NCBI GenBank assembly: GCA_028867095.1
Contig: JAGWHA010000002.1
Location: 1 to 41,723, forward strand
DNA length: 41,723 nucleotides
DNA from: Microcaldota archaeon
Lineage (GTDB): Archaea; Micrarchaeota; Micrarchaeia; Micrarchaeales; CABMGC01
Direction of reading: 5' to 3'
In this document: piece after piece, positions 8,512 to 16,872 of the stretch
Numbering within the stretch: the first letter of the stretch is position 1
Layout: each line of letters opens with the position of its first letter
Made by a program: the position numbers and the translations under genes
The notes under the pieces: model-generated
What the model was told of the DNA's origin: nothing
The model's database searches: none
What the model saw: the letters and a program-made list of their open reading frames with translations, nothing else

Positions 8512-8623
8512 CGAACCAGCAATTCTATTTGAAGTGCAAAAGTTTTATACCAGTTGCCCACCCAAGAAGGTCGCAAGGCTTGCCGTAGCATCCCGACAAG
8601 CGATTTCAGCCCCCAAATGTAAC

Positions 8624-8633
8624 TATTATAAAC
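8624..8633 (+). promoter_or_regulatory. TATA box for L10e-dph2
   Basis: attataaact, about 44 bp before ATG 8673 in a 160-bp gap. The rest of this gap (about 8553-8620) holds no ORF or RNA gene that can be supported. Confidence 0.45.
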
Positions 8634-8672
8634 TTTCTCAGCCAATACAATCTGTTACTAAAGGCGTGTTTT

Positions 8673-9254
8673 ATGGCAAGAATTAGACCAGGGCGAGCTG
8701 TAAGAAAGATCAACAGCCAGGCATGGAGCAGATACTCGGTAAAGAAGCCAAGGAAGAACTTTGTGAAGGCTCTGCCTCACACAAGCTTGCTTGTGTTCAA
8801 CATGGGCACAAGGAAGGACGACTTCGACATAATCATGAGGCTTGTCTGCCAGGACAACGTGCAGCTGAGGTCGAACTCGCTTGAGGCAGCGCGTCAGGTC
8901 TCAAACAAGTACCTGGACCGAGAGATAGGGGTCCAGATGTACCAGTACAAGATCATTCCCTACCCACACAACGTTCTTCGAGAGAAGAAGTTCGCAACGG
9001 GTGCGGGAGCAGACAGAATCTCCCAGGGAATGACCCTCTCGTTTGGAAGGCCGACCGCAGTCGCAGCAAGGATCTTCTCGGGCTCCACAGTATTTGAGCT
9101 CAAGACTTACGCTTCACACAAGAAAGTAGGACAGGTCGCGCTCCACAGGGCTTCCGACAAGCTCTCGGGCCACTACAAGATTGAGGTCGAGCAGATTGCA
9201 AAGAGGCCTGCGGCCCCTTCAAAGGCCGAGAAGGCAGCGGCAGTGGTGGCCTAA
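8673..9254 (+). CDS. rpl10e: 50S ribosomal protein L10e (uL16)
   Basis: 193 residues. N-terminus MARIRPGRAVRKINSQAWSR and the internal FNMGTRKDDFD, QVSNKYLDREIG and PYPHNVLREKK segments are characteristic of archaeal/eukaryotic L10e, the uL16 protein that organises the A- and P-site tRNA elbows of the large subunit. An Ala/Lys-rich tail of about 15 residues follows the family core. dph2 starts 24 bp downstream, so the two translation genes are probably cotranscribed. Confidence 0.97.
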   Translation: MARIRPGRAVRKINSQAWSRYSVKKPRKNFVKALPHTSLLVFNMGTRKDDFDIIMRLVCQDNVQLRSNSLEAARQVSNKYLDREIGVQMYQYKIIPYPHNVLREKKFATGAGADRISQGMTLSFGRPTAVAARIFSGSTVFELKTYASHKKVGQVALHRASDKLSGHYKIEVEQIAKRPAAPSKAEKAAAVVA

Positions 9255-9278
9255 TCACCAATACTCATTTTTGATGCT

Positions 9279-10208
9279 ATGAAACTTTTGTTGCAGTTTC
9301 CTGAAGGGCTCAAGCAGTTCGCGCTCCAGCACGCAAAACGTCTCGAGGCCGAGGGCAACGAGGTATTCGTCTCAGCGACGCCTAATTTCGGGGCATGCGA
9401 CCTTGCAGTGGAGGAGGCAAAGTCGATCGGCGCGGAGAAGCTGATACACTTTGGGCACGCGGAGTTCACGAAGGTGGACTTTCCTGTCGAGTACATCTTC
9501 TACACGATCGATGCAGGCCTTGAGGGCCTTGAGCCTTCGCTCCCGGAGCTTGCAAAGTTCAATACGATTGGGCTTGTCACAACTATTCAGCACATACACC
9601 AAATTGAGGAGGTCAAGAGGTTCTTTGAGGGACACGGAAAGACCGTGATCATCGGAAAGCCCTATGGCTTTGCAAAGCATAGCGGGCAGATACTAGGCTG
9701 CGACATAGGCAGCGCGGCGTCCCTTGATAGAAAGGTGGAGTGCTTTGTCTATTTTGGCGGTGGGCTCTTCCACCCGCTTGGCGCAGTGTACTCTACCACG
9801 AAGCCATTCCTTGCGATTGACCCGTTCATAAAAAAGCACCTCTGGCTCGACGACTATCGGGTGATGCACAAGAAGAGGGAGCGCGGCAAGATCATGCGAA
9901 GCATAGATGCGAAGAGGTTCGGGATACTTGTGAGTACAAAGAACGGCCAGACGAACATGAACCTCGCCAAGATGCTGAAGAAGAAGGTTGAGATGGCGGG
10001 ATGCGACGCCGCAATACTTGTCGCAAACACGTTCGACTTCGACTACCTAAACAACATGATGGAGTTCGACGCATTCGTGAACACCGCCTGCCCGAGGCTC
10101 ACAACAGACGACAACGAGAGGCTGCGCAAGCCGCTTCTGAGCGCAAACAACCTAATAGAGCTGCTAACCCTCAGATCAAGCGCGAAGGCCGCCGTCGAGA
10201 AGGCCTAA
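9279..10208 (+). CDS. dph2: Diphthamide biosynthesis enzyme Dph2
   Basis: 309 residues. It carries the three widely spaced cysteines that hold the 4Fe-4S cluster of this non-canonical radical SAM enzyme: Cys40 (FGACD), Cys141 (LGCDIGSA) and Cys271 (TACPRL). In archaea Dph2 acts as a homodimer and moves the 3-amino-3-carboxypropyl group of SAM to a histidine of elongation factor 2, the first step of diphthamide formation. The link to L10e upstream fits a translation operon. Length and cysteine spacing agree with archaeal homologues. A short T-run (10227-10234) follows the gene. Confidence 0.95.
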   Translation: MKLLLQFPEGLKQFALQHAKRLEAEGNEVFVSATPNFGACDLAVEEAKSIGAEKLIHFGHAEFTKVDFPVEYIFYTIDAGLEGLEPSLPELAKFNTIGLVTTIQHIHQIEEVKRFFEGHGKTVIIGKPYGFAKHSGQILGCDIGSAASLDRKVECFVYFGGGLFHPLGAVYSTTKPFLAIDPFIKKHLWLDDYRVMHKKRERGKIMRSIDAKRFGILVSTKNGQTNMNLAKMLKKKVEMAGCDAAILVANTFDFDYLNNMMEFDAFVNTACPRLTTDDNERLRKPLLSANNLIELLTLRSSAKAAVEKA

Positions 10209-10252
10209 AGTGCTGTCTGCCAGCCTCTTTTTTGCCAGGTCAAACTAGGGGA

Positions 10253-10287
10253 GAATGAAATAAAAAAGAAAAAGAAGAAAGGAAGGC
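10253..10287 (-). terminator. Pyrimidine-rich terminator after the pilin gene
   Basis: On the minus strand, directly after the pilin stop codon, comes a long pyrimidine tract with several T-runs (complement of the A/G-rich stretch 10253-10287). T-tracts without hairpins are the usual archaeal intrinsic terminator. Confidence 0.6.
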
Positions 10288-10292
10288 AGCCC

Positions 10293-10877
10293 TTAAACTA
10301 CCTTCAGTGTAAGCGACGCAATCTTCTGAGTTAGCATTGGGTTTGAACCGCCGGCAGCACCGCTGCTTATCGTGTAGTTCATCCAAAGACCTCCGCTGAA
10401 TGTTGTCCCGATCGATGGGCCTGTTATCGCATTCGCGTTGGTGCCAAAGCACTTGAGCGCGCTAATCGAGGTTGTCTGTCCGCTGACCTGCTGCAAAATT
10501 GATGCAGTAAGCGCAGCATTCGCATTCGCCTGGTTTGCCGGCAATGTATTTGCAGCACCGGACGTCGCAATTTGCACCAAAGACCCTGTCGGGTTAGGGA
10601 GTCCTGCAGCCGTTGCAGTTGAGGCGCACCCAAGACCTATGTTGTAGAAGGTAGATCCCGTGCTCTGCCCTATGGTGACTGAAAGGTTTCCGTTCGTCCC
10701 AAGGACTGGGTTCTGGCAGAGGAAGCCCGGCGCAGCCACGCAGCTTGTCCCAAGCAGCGATCCGCTGTTGAAGATACCGAGGCTGAAGAGTGCCCCGAGC
10801 ACCACAGCTATGATCAAGATGGCCCATCCGTAGGTCATCAGATACTCCATTGCGCTTTGAATTTTAAAAGATTTCAT
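10293..10877 (-). CDS. Type IV pilin-like protein with class III signal peptide
   Basis: 194 residues. The N-terminus has the archaeal class III signal pattern: a short basic leader (KSFKI), then Gln7, Glu11 at position +5 of the mature protein, then a hydrophobic helix (YLMTYGWAILIIAVVLGAL). A prepilin peptidase of the FlaK/PibD/EppA type would cut before Gln7. The rest is Gly/Ala/Ser/Thr/Asn-rich, low in charge and has four cysteines, as in extracellular pilin domains. Position -1 is Ile where Gly or Ala is usual. A minus-strand TATA (gcttaaatagc, about 10910-10919) gives a leader of about 12 nt. A matching assembly ATPase may be the one at 36820. Confidence 0.85.
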   Translation of the reverse strand: MKSFKIQSAMEYLMTYGWAILIIAVVLGALFSLGIFNSGSLLGTSCVAAPGFLCQNPVLGTNGNLSVTIGQSTGSTFYNIGLGCASTATAAGLPNPTGSLVQIATSGAANTLPANQANANAALTASILQQVSGQTTSISALKCFGTNANAITGPSIGTTFSGGLWMNYTISSGAAGGSNPMLTQKIASLTLKVV

Positions 10878-10921
10878 TGACTCACATATCGCTAATAACT
10901 AACCAAATAGCTATTTAAGCC

Positions 10922-11488
10922 TTATTGTGAATCGGCCTTAAGCCTGAGCAGCTCGCTTCCTGTGCTCTCAAGCTGTATCCTTGCCACGTCCTGCTTTCTC
11001 CTGAAGTTGGGAAGCACGGAATTTGCGAACCTTATGTGCAGGGTTGTGTCGTAGATCCCCTGCATTATCCCAAAGTACTCCCCTGCTTTCTTTACGTTGC
11101 CGGCGCGCATCTCCTCAAAGCACTCCCTCTTTAGCTCGCCCATTACGTCCATCACGCCAAGCATGTAATTCACGCTGTTCTCCCCGACCTGCTTTGCGCT
11201 CGGAACCCTGCCATTTGCGATTATGCTGTAGAGCATCGCCGCCTCGACGTACTCCTGGTGCGACTGCATGGAGTAATACTCAAAGCCCTCCTCGATTCTG
11301 CGCATCTGCGAGATCATCGCCCTGAGCTTTGCAAGCTGCCTTTTGGCCTCTGCGTATCTCTTTGCATGCATGTTGGAGATCGACTCCCCCGCAAGCCTGA
11401 CTATGGCCCTAGACAGGCTCATCACCCTATCCTGCCTCTCCTGCAGCATCTGTAGGTCCTTTGTTATCTTCTTTATGTCCGGTATCAT
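10922..11488 (-). CDS. Translin-family RNA-binding protein
   Basis: 188 residues, almost all helical and rich in Arg, Lys and Glu. The middle region (EYVEAAMLYSII, then NYMLGVMDVMGELKREC) is characteristic of archaeal translin homologues (COG2178), which form octameric barrels that bind or cut single-stranded RNA and DNA. It is the last gene of the minus-strand run glyS-ogg-translin, 7 bp after ogg. Whether it cuts RNA, as the TRAX-like subunit does, cannot be judged by eye. Confidence 0.85.
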   Translation of the reverse strand: MIPDIKKITKDLQMLQERQDRVMSLSRAIVRLAGESISNMHAKRYAEAKRQLAKLRAMISQMRRIEEGFEYYSMQSHQEYVEAAMLYSIIANGRVPSAKQVGENSVNYMLGVMDVMGELKRECFEEMRAGNVKKAGEYFGIMQGIYDTTLHIRFANSVLPNFRRKQDVARIQLESTGSELLRLKADSQ

Positions 11489-11495
11489 GAAATCA

Positions 11496-12377
11496 TCATT
11501 TTATCTTGAGGCTCCTGCCGGCCCAGAAAATATACTGTTGGACAACTCCCTGGTTCCCCGGCCACCTATCGTCTGCGAATTTGTGTATGGCTTTGACGCT
11601 CTGCTTTCTTCCGTTGAAGTAAACCCTTTCGACAATCCTCTTTATCCAGGTGTCTACAGGGAATGCCTCGGGCTTCCTGTACCCCATCAGCAATATGCAA
11701 TCCGCAACCTTGTCGCCGATTCCGGGAAGTGTCATGAGCTCCTCCTTTGCCATGTGGTATTTCTTGTTGTATAACTTATATAAGTCAAACGAATCCGTGC
11801 AGGCCTCCGCAACCCCCTTGATGTATTTTCCCCTAAAGCCGGTGCCGCATTTCATCAGGTCCTTGACGCTCTGCCGTGCAAGAGCCTGCGGGGTCGGGAA
11901 GGATTTTATCACAAAGCTCTTTCCACCCAGCTCCACAGCGGTCTTTTCCCCGTAGGTGTCGATCAGTTTCCTTACAATTAGCCTTATTCGCTTTACGTTG
12001 TTGAACTGCGAGATCACAAAGCAGACTGTCGTCTCCCAAGGGTCGTTTTCGGTCACGCGCATTCCAGGGTATCTCTCGATCGAGTCTGCAAGGAACTTGT
12101 CGGTCGCTATGCGCTCGTATATCTTTTGCATATCCTCCTTTAGCGCGAATCTCTTTTCGATCTCCTTTTTCAGCTTCGGCCTGCTGAGGCCTGGGACCGA
12201 GCCGTATCTTAGCACATCCCCCTCCTGTTTGACGTTGATGTGGTTTGAGCCTAAGACATATCCCACCTGCTTTCCGTCATCTAGGATGTCGGCAAGGAAT
12301 GTTAGCGGCTGCGCGCTCTCCACTGTGTACTTTAGGTCAAAATCGCTGACCTTGATCTTGCCGCTAAACTGGTTCAT
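11496..12377 (-). CDS. ogg: 8-oxoguanine DNA glycosylase/lyase, OGG1 type
   Basis: 293 residues with the N-terminal beta domain and helical HhH-GPD core of OGG1. The hairpin motif LPGIGDKVADC (217-227) carries the Schiff-base lysine Lys223, and catalytic Asp242 lies in FPVDTW. It removes 8-oxoguanine from DNA and can nick the strand. The context of a sod gene nearby points to oxidative stress. The start codon overlaps the glyS stop by one base (TGATG), so translation is coupled. Length is close to human OGG1's core and longer than the short archaeal AGOG or Ogg2 types. Confidence 0.93.
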   Translation of the reverse strand: MNQFSGKIKVSDFDLKYTVESAQPLTFLADILDDGKQVGYVLGSNHINVKQEGDVLRYGSVPGLSRPKLKKEIEKRFALKEDMQKIYERIATDKFLADSIERYPGMRVTENDPWETTVCFVISQFNNVKRIRLIVRKLIDTYGEKTAVELGGKSFVIKSFPTPQALARQSVKDLMKCGTGFRGKYIKGVAEACTDSFDLYKLYNKKYHMAKEELMTLPGIGDKVADCILLMGYRKPEAFPVDTWIKRIVERVYFNGRKQSVKAIHKFADDRWPGNQGVVQQYIFWAGRSLKIK

Positions 12378-13852
12378 CAGGGATATGCAATCTCCTTTTC
12401 AACATACGAGGCGATCTCGGATATCCTGATTCTCTCCTGCGACATCGCGTCCCGCTTTCTGATTGTCACCGTCTCATCCTCGAGCGTCTGGTAGTCGACG
12501 GTCACCGCAAGCGGTGCGCCGATTTCGTCAAGCCTCCTGTAGCGCTTCCCGATTGATCCGGAGACGTCAAAGAAGACGTCGTACTTTCTCCGCAGTCCGT
12601 TGAAGATAAGATGCGCCTGCTCGTAGAGCCCGTCCTTCTTCATGAGTGGGAGTATCCCGAGGTGCACAGGGGCAAGGTACGGCTTGATCGAGAGAACGAT
12701 CCTCTCGTTCTCCTTCTCGTCCCTTATGCAGTGCTCGATTATTGTGTAGAGGCTCCTGTCGATTCCCATCGAGATCTCAAAGACGTGCGGGAGCACCTTT
12801 GCCTCGCCGTCCATCACCTCAAAGTTCGCGCCGCTCATCTTTGCGTGCGCGGTAAGATCGTAATCCGAGCGGTAGTTGCATGCCACAAGCTCAAGCCATC
12901 CGATGCTCGTCTCGACCTCAAAGTCGAATGCGACCGATGCGTAAAACGCCTTCTCCTTTGCTCCGAGCTTTCTGAAGCGGCTCCTGCTCACGTCTATTCC
13001 GCTCTTGTGGTAGAACTCGACAAGCAGTCCAAGGTAATATGCGACCAATTTGTTTGGGACGACCCCGGACTCGACAGCCTTCTTGCACGTCATTGTCTGG
13101 ATCGTCTTCTCATCGACCATCAAATTCAGCTCCGTGTCCTCAATCTCCGCGAACCCCTCAATCTCATTCACAGTGTTCGGGTTCAGGAAGACCTCGATCT
13201 CCGCCTGGTAGAACTCCCTCATCCTTATCAGGCTCTGCCTAGGCGAGATCTCATTCCTGAAGCTCTTTCCTATCTGCGCCATTCCTACAGGGAGCTTTCC
13301 GCGCATTGTCTTGAACACTCTCGGGAAATCAACGAAAATCGACTGGCAGGTCTCCGGCCTCAGATAGGACGGGACCGCCTCTGGGCCGATTCCCACCTCA
13401 AACATCATGTTGAACTTTCTCGCCTTCCCCAGCTTTCCGTCGCACTTTGTGCAGAGTATGTTCTTTTCAGATATTATCCTGTCGAACTCCTCAAGGTCCG
13501 CGTTCTCGGGGATTATTATGTTCGCGACCTCCGCGATCATCTTGTCTATCCTGTAGATTGACTTGCACTTTGTGCACTGCGCCACCGGGTCTGCAAAGCT
13601 TGCAAGGTGCCCCGAAGCCTCAAAGACCGACTTCGACATGATCTGCGATCCGTCGATCTCGAGCATCGCGTCCCTTCTGACCATCTCCCTTCTCCACAGC
13701 TCGATGAAGCGGTTCTTTAGGCTCAGGCCCGTAGGCCCATACTCCCAGAACCCCGCCTGCGCGTCGCTGTATATCTCGCAGCTAGGAAAATAGAATCCGC
13801 GCTCAAGCGCGACCTTCATTATCTGCTCATAATTCATCCTTGAACCTTCCAT
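12377..13852 (-). CDS. glyS: Glycyl-tRNA synthetase (alpha2 type)
   Basis: 491 residues, class II. The N-terminus shows the glycine-enzyme signature RGFYFPSCEIY; a pair of CxxC motifs (CTKC near 91 and 133) suggests a zinc site in the insertion; motif 2 is FRNEISPRQSLIRMREF; motif 3 is near MGIDRSLYTI; the C-terminal anticodon-binding domain follows. It is of the archaeal/eukaryotic dimeric kind. A minus-strand TATA (gttataag, 13873-13882) puts transcription start at about 13851, so either ATG 13852 is used leaderless or the ATG at 13837 (residue 6) is used with a short leader. It heads the glyS-ogg-translin operon. Confidence 0.96.
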   Translation of the reverse strand: MEGSRMNYEQIMKVALERGFYFPSCEIYSDAQAGFWEYGPTGLSLKNRFIELWRREMVRRDAMLEIDGSQIMSKSVFEASGHLASFADPVAQCTKCKSIYRIDKMIAEVANIIIPENADLEEFDRIISEKNILCTKCDGKLGKARKFNMMFEVGIGPEAVPSYLRPETCQSIFVDFPRVFKTMRGKLPVGMAQIGKSFRNEISPRQSLIRMREFYQAEIEVFLNPNTVNEIEGFAEIEDTELNLMVDEKTIQTMTCKKAVESGVVPNKLVAYYLGLLVEFYHKSGIDVSRSRFRKLGAKEKAFYASVAFDFEVETSIGWLELVACNYRSDYDLTAHAKMSGANFEVMDGEAKVLPHVFEISMGIDRSLYTIIEHCIRDEKENERIVLSIKPYLAPVHLGILPLMKKDGLYEQAHLIFNGLRRKYDVFFDVSGSIGKRYRRLDEIGAPLAVTVDYQTLEDETVTIRKRDAMSQERIRISEIASYVEKEIAYP

Positions 13853-13893
13853 GAAAAATCATCCGCTGTCCGACTTATAACTCTTCTATCACA

Positions 13894-13906
13894 AATTAAT
13901 ATATCT
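13894..13906 (+). promoter_or_regulatory. TATA box for nop5
   Basis: aattaatatatct, centred about 40 bp before ATG 13940; expected start near 13927, giving a leader of about 12 nt. It shares the gap with the divergent glyS promoter. Confidence 0.45.
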
Positions 13907-13939
13907 GTTTGGTTACATAAGTTATTGATTACTAAGCTG

Positions 13940-14740
13940 ATGCTCATGAAAAAGGAGACGCTATTTGAAAAGAGGCAGCGACTGATGAACGTCGCGAAGG
14001 CGAGCCTCAGCGATGCATACGCAGGTGATGAGCACGCGGTAAAGCAGGCGATAAGCTCATACCTTGAGGTGGAGAAGGTCCGAAACCAGATCTTCGAGAG
14101 GCTCGAGGAGTGGTACAGCATCTACTTCCCTGAGCTAAGGTCACCGTCCCCGACATCCCTCGCGAAGTTTGTGATTGCATTCGGCCTAAACAAGAAGAAG
14201 GCAACAGTCGAGGAGCTCAGGAAGGCGATCGGCGAGGGCGCCGAGAAGATGCACATGCAGATCGAGAACAGCATCGGAAGGGAGCCAAGCGAGGATGAGT
14301 ACAACACCATCAAGTCCCTTGCGGACACGGAGCTGAACCTGCTTGCTGCCGAGAATAAGATCGACGAGTACCTTGCAATCGCAGTGAAGAAGCTGATGCC
14401 GAACATTTCATACATCATCGACTACAAGATTGCCGCGGAGCTTCTTGGGAAGGCAGGATCACTGCAGCGACTTGGGATGATGCCGTCAAGCACAATCCAG
14501 CTGCTGGGCGCGGAGAAGGCGCTCTTCAAGCACATAAAGTTCGGCACAAAGCCCCCAAAGTACGGAATCCTATTCAAGCTCCCTCAGATTGTCTCTGCGA
14601 ACAAGAGGATGAAGGGGAGGCTCGCAAGGATGTACGCAAACAAGATAGCTATCGCCGCAAAGGCTGACGCGTTCTCGCACAACTTCATCGGGGACAAGCT
14701 CAAGAAGGACATCGAGCGGCTATCAAGCAGGGGCAAGTAG
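13940..14740 (+). CDS. nop5: Nop5/Nop56-family C/D sRNP core protein, short form
   Basis: 266 residues. The coiled-coil region with FERLEEWYSIYFPEL and the NOP domain (GSLQRLGMMPSSTIQLLGAE, ALFKHIK, PPKYGI) are unmistakable. Nop5 bridges L7Ae-bound C/D sRNA and the methyltransferase fibrillarin for 2'-O-methylation of RNA. Typical archaeal Nop5 is about 370-400 residues; here the coiled-coil begins within the first 30 residues, so the whole N-terminal fibrillarin-binding domain (about 110 residues) is missing, and so is the Lys-rich tail. Fibrillarin, usually adjacent, is not in the window. The frame opens at TTG 13925; ATG 13940 is chosen, 13946 is also possible; neither restores the domain. 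Confidence 0.9.
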   Translation: MLMKKETLFEKRQRLMNVAKASLSDAYAGDEHAVKQAISSYLEVEKVRNQIFERLEEWYSIYFPELRSPSPTSLAKFVIAFGLNKKKATVEELRKAIGEGAEKMHMQIENSIGREPSEDEYNTIKSLADTELNLLAAENKIDEYLAIAVKKLMPNISYIIDYKIAAELLGKAGSLQRLGMMPSSTIQLLGAEKALFKHIKFGTKPPKYGILFKLPQIVSANKRMKGRLARMYANKIAIAAKADAFSHNFIGDKLKKDIERLSSRGK

Positions 14741-14773
14741 AATACCAATTTTTTGGAAAAATATCCCCACAAA

Positions 14774-14786
14774 AGCTTTAAATACG
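14774..14786 (+). promoter_or_regulatory. TATA box for the radical SAM gene
   Basis: aagctttaaatac, centred about 33 bp before ATG 14813. A T-run just after nop5 (ccaattttttgg, 14745-14756) probably ends nop5 transcription. Confidence 0.5.
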
Positions 14787-14812
14787 TGACTTGTCTATAA
14801 CAGAGTGATAAT

Positions 14813-16843
14813 ATGTCAGGTTCTTGTGGATGCGGAGGACATGGGGAAGAGCAAGCAGGGGCTTGCGGATGCGGAAGGATGGAAGGCGCATGCGGATGCG
14901 GCAAGTCCGAGTCTGCGGGTTCATGCGGATGCGGAAACCACGGCGCAGAGGGCAAGCACGAGCACGCTCATGAGCATTCACATTCTCATTCTCACGAGGT
15001 AAAGAAGGCGGCAGAGGCAGCGCCCGCCCACCAGATTAACATTCCAACATCTTCGGGAACAATAACGACCCAGGTGGCAAAGCCTGCGGCTGCTGCGGCC
15101 CCTACAACAGAGGCACCTCACCTTGCAGTCTACCACAAGGACATCAAGGAGATCGAGAAGATGCCGGTAATCGAGAGGACAAAGACCGTCTGCCCGGAGT
15201 GCAAGCTCATCGTCGAGGGAATAATCTATCGCGACGGGGACTTTGTCATGATCAGAAAGCACTGCGAGGACCACGGATGGACGATAGAGAAGTACTGGGA
15301 GGACTACGACATGTACACAAAGATGAGGGACTACAACTACTACGGAAGGGGGTTCGACAACCCTAATTACATTTCAGACACAAAGGGGGCAAACTGCCCG
15401 TTCGACTGCGGAATGTGTGAGCGTCACAAGTCGCACACGGGACTTGCCAATGTCGTCATAACTAACAGGTGCCACCTATCATGCTGGTACTGCTTCTTCT
15501 ACGCAAAGGAGGGAGAGCCGATCTACGAGCCGACGCTAGATGAGCTCAAGAAGATTTTCGTCAACCTAAGAAACCAAAAGCCGATCCCGGCAAACGCGCT
15601 TCAGATAACCGGCGGAGAGCCGCTCATGCACCCTAAGGTGGTGGATGTGGTCAAGATCGCAAAGGAGGCGGGATTCGATCAGATCCAGATGAACACGACA
15701 GGTATCATACTGGCCGAGCAGCCTGAGCTTGCATACAAGATAAAGCACGCGGGAGTCGGAACCCTCTACATGAGCTTTGACGGAGTGAGCAAAAGGGCTA
15801 ACCCAAAGAACCACTGGGAGGTTCCGCAGACCCTTGACGTCGTAAGGAAGGCGGGAATCAACGTGGTGCTTGTGCCGACAGTCATCAGGACCGTCAACGA
15901 CCATGAAATGGGGGCAATGATCAACTTCGCGTTAAACAACGCGGACATAATCAGGGCAGTGAACTTCCAGCCGGTATCACTGGTGGGAAGAATGCCTTCA
16001 AGGCTAAGGGAGAAGCAGAGGATAACAATCCCTGGAGCAATCAAGCTGATCGAAGAGCAGACCCACGGAGTGATCCGAAAGGAGCACTGGTTCTCTGTTC
16101 CCTATGTGGGAGGAATAAACAAGTTCATCGAGGCGCTCTCAGGAGAGTACAAGTACGACCTCTCAATCCACTTCGCATGCGGAGCCGGATCGTACATCTT
16201 CCTAGACAGCGACAACAAGATAATCCCGCTGACAGAGTTCGTGGACGCACCGGGACTGCTTGAGCATCTGCAGGGCGCGGTCAATGAGATGGACGGAAAG
16301 GGCAAGATCGCAAGAAGGCTGATTGCGGTAAAGGCGCTGCTCGGACTCAAGAAGTTCGTCGACTCAAGCAAGCAGCCAAAGTCGGTCAACTTCACAAAGC
16401 TGCTCACATCGCTGTTCCTCAAGAAGGACTTTGCGACGCTGGGCAAGTTCCAGATGAAGAGCGTCTTCCTTGGGATGATGCACTTCCAGGACGAGTACTC
16501 ATACGACATAAAGAGGGTCGAGAAGTGCGACATCCACTACGCGATGCCAAACGGGGAGGTTCTGCCTTTCTGCACATTCAACGTCTTCCCTGAGGTCTAC
16601 CGAGACAAGATCCAAAAGCAGTACTCGATACCTTCAAAGGAATGGCAGAGCACGCACGAGGACTGGGCATACAACAAGGACAAGTACCTCAGAAACATCA
16701 AGGCGCTCGAGTCCCACCCATCATACATCAAGCACTACACAAAGATGATCGACTACTTCGCGCTTCCGGTGAACGGAGGCCAGCCGGTAATGAACTTCGC
16801 AAACGAGAAGGTTGCGGAGCCGTCGGTGGCAACGAAGGTCTGA
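14813..16843 (+). CDS. tes: Radical SAM protein, tetraether lipid synthase (Tes/MJ0619) family, with Cys/His-rich extension
   Basis: 676 residues. Radical SAM cysteines are Cys220, 224 and 227 (NRCHLSCWYC), followed by ITGGEPL. Extra cluster-type cysteines, VCPEC (127-130) and CPFDCGMC (195-202), and segments such as VLVPTV, NFQPVSLVGRMPS and RITIPGAIKLIEEQTHG place it in the COG1964 group that includes Tes. Tes joins the phytanyl chains of two lipids to make membrane-spanning tetraethers; paralogues may do other C-C couplings. Unusual is an N-terminal extension of about 100 residues with four CGCG motifs, a His-rich run (49-61) and an Ala/Pro linker. Its own TATA box is present and a hypothetical gene follows after 29 bp. 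Confidence 0.85.
   Translation: MSGSCGCGGHGEEQAGACGCGRMEGACGCGKSESAGSCGCGNHGAEGKHEHAHEHSHSHSHEVKKAAEAAPAHQINIPTSSGTITTQVAKPAAAAAPTTEAPHLAVYHKDIKEIEKMPVIERTKTVCPECKLIVEGIIYRDGDFVMIRKHCEDHGWTIEKYWEDYDMYTKMRDYNYYGRGFDNPNYISDTKGANCPFDCGMCERHKSHTGLANVVITNRCHLSCWYCFFYAKEGEPIYEPTLDELKKIFVNLRNQKPIPANALQITGGEPLMHPKVVDVVKIAKEAGFDQIQMNTTGIILAEQPELAYKIKHAGVGTLYMSFDGVSKRANPKNHWEVPQTLDVVRKAGINVVLVPTVIRTVNDHEMGAMINFALNNADIIRAVNFQPVSLVGRMPSRLREKQRITIPGAIKLIEEQTHGVIRKEHWFSVPYVGGINKFIEALSGEYKYDLSIHFACGAGSYIFLDSDNKIIPLTEFVDAPGLLEHLQGAVNEMDGKGKIARRLIAVKALLGLKKFVDSSKQPKSVNFTKLLTSLFLKKDFATLGKFQMKSVFLGMMHFQDEYSYDIKRVEKCDIHYAMPNGEVLPFCTFNVFPEVYRDKIQKQYSIPSKEWQSTHEDWAYNKDKYLRNIKALESHPSYIKHYTKMIDYFALPVNGGQPVMNFANEKVAEPSVATKV
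14822..14937 (+). repeat. In-frame repeats encoding CGCG motifs
   Basis: Four copies of a tgcggatgcgg-like unit (near 14827, 14865, 14890 and 14922) encode the Cys-Gly-Cys-Gly motifs of the radical SAM protein's extension, followed by a stretch encoding alternating His and Glu/Ser. The copies lie 25 to 40 bp apart, not in strict tandem. Confidence 0.75.
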
Positions 16844-16872
16844 TCTTTTTTAGGTAGAAGCGGGGGCTTTGC

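Noticed and set aside
12611..13561. 316-codon plus-strand open frame
   Set aside because: Exactly antisense to glyS; its product is low-complexity Leu/Arg/His-rich and matches nothing, a typical shadow of a GC-rich gene.
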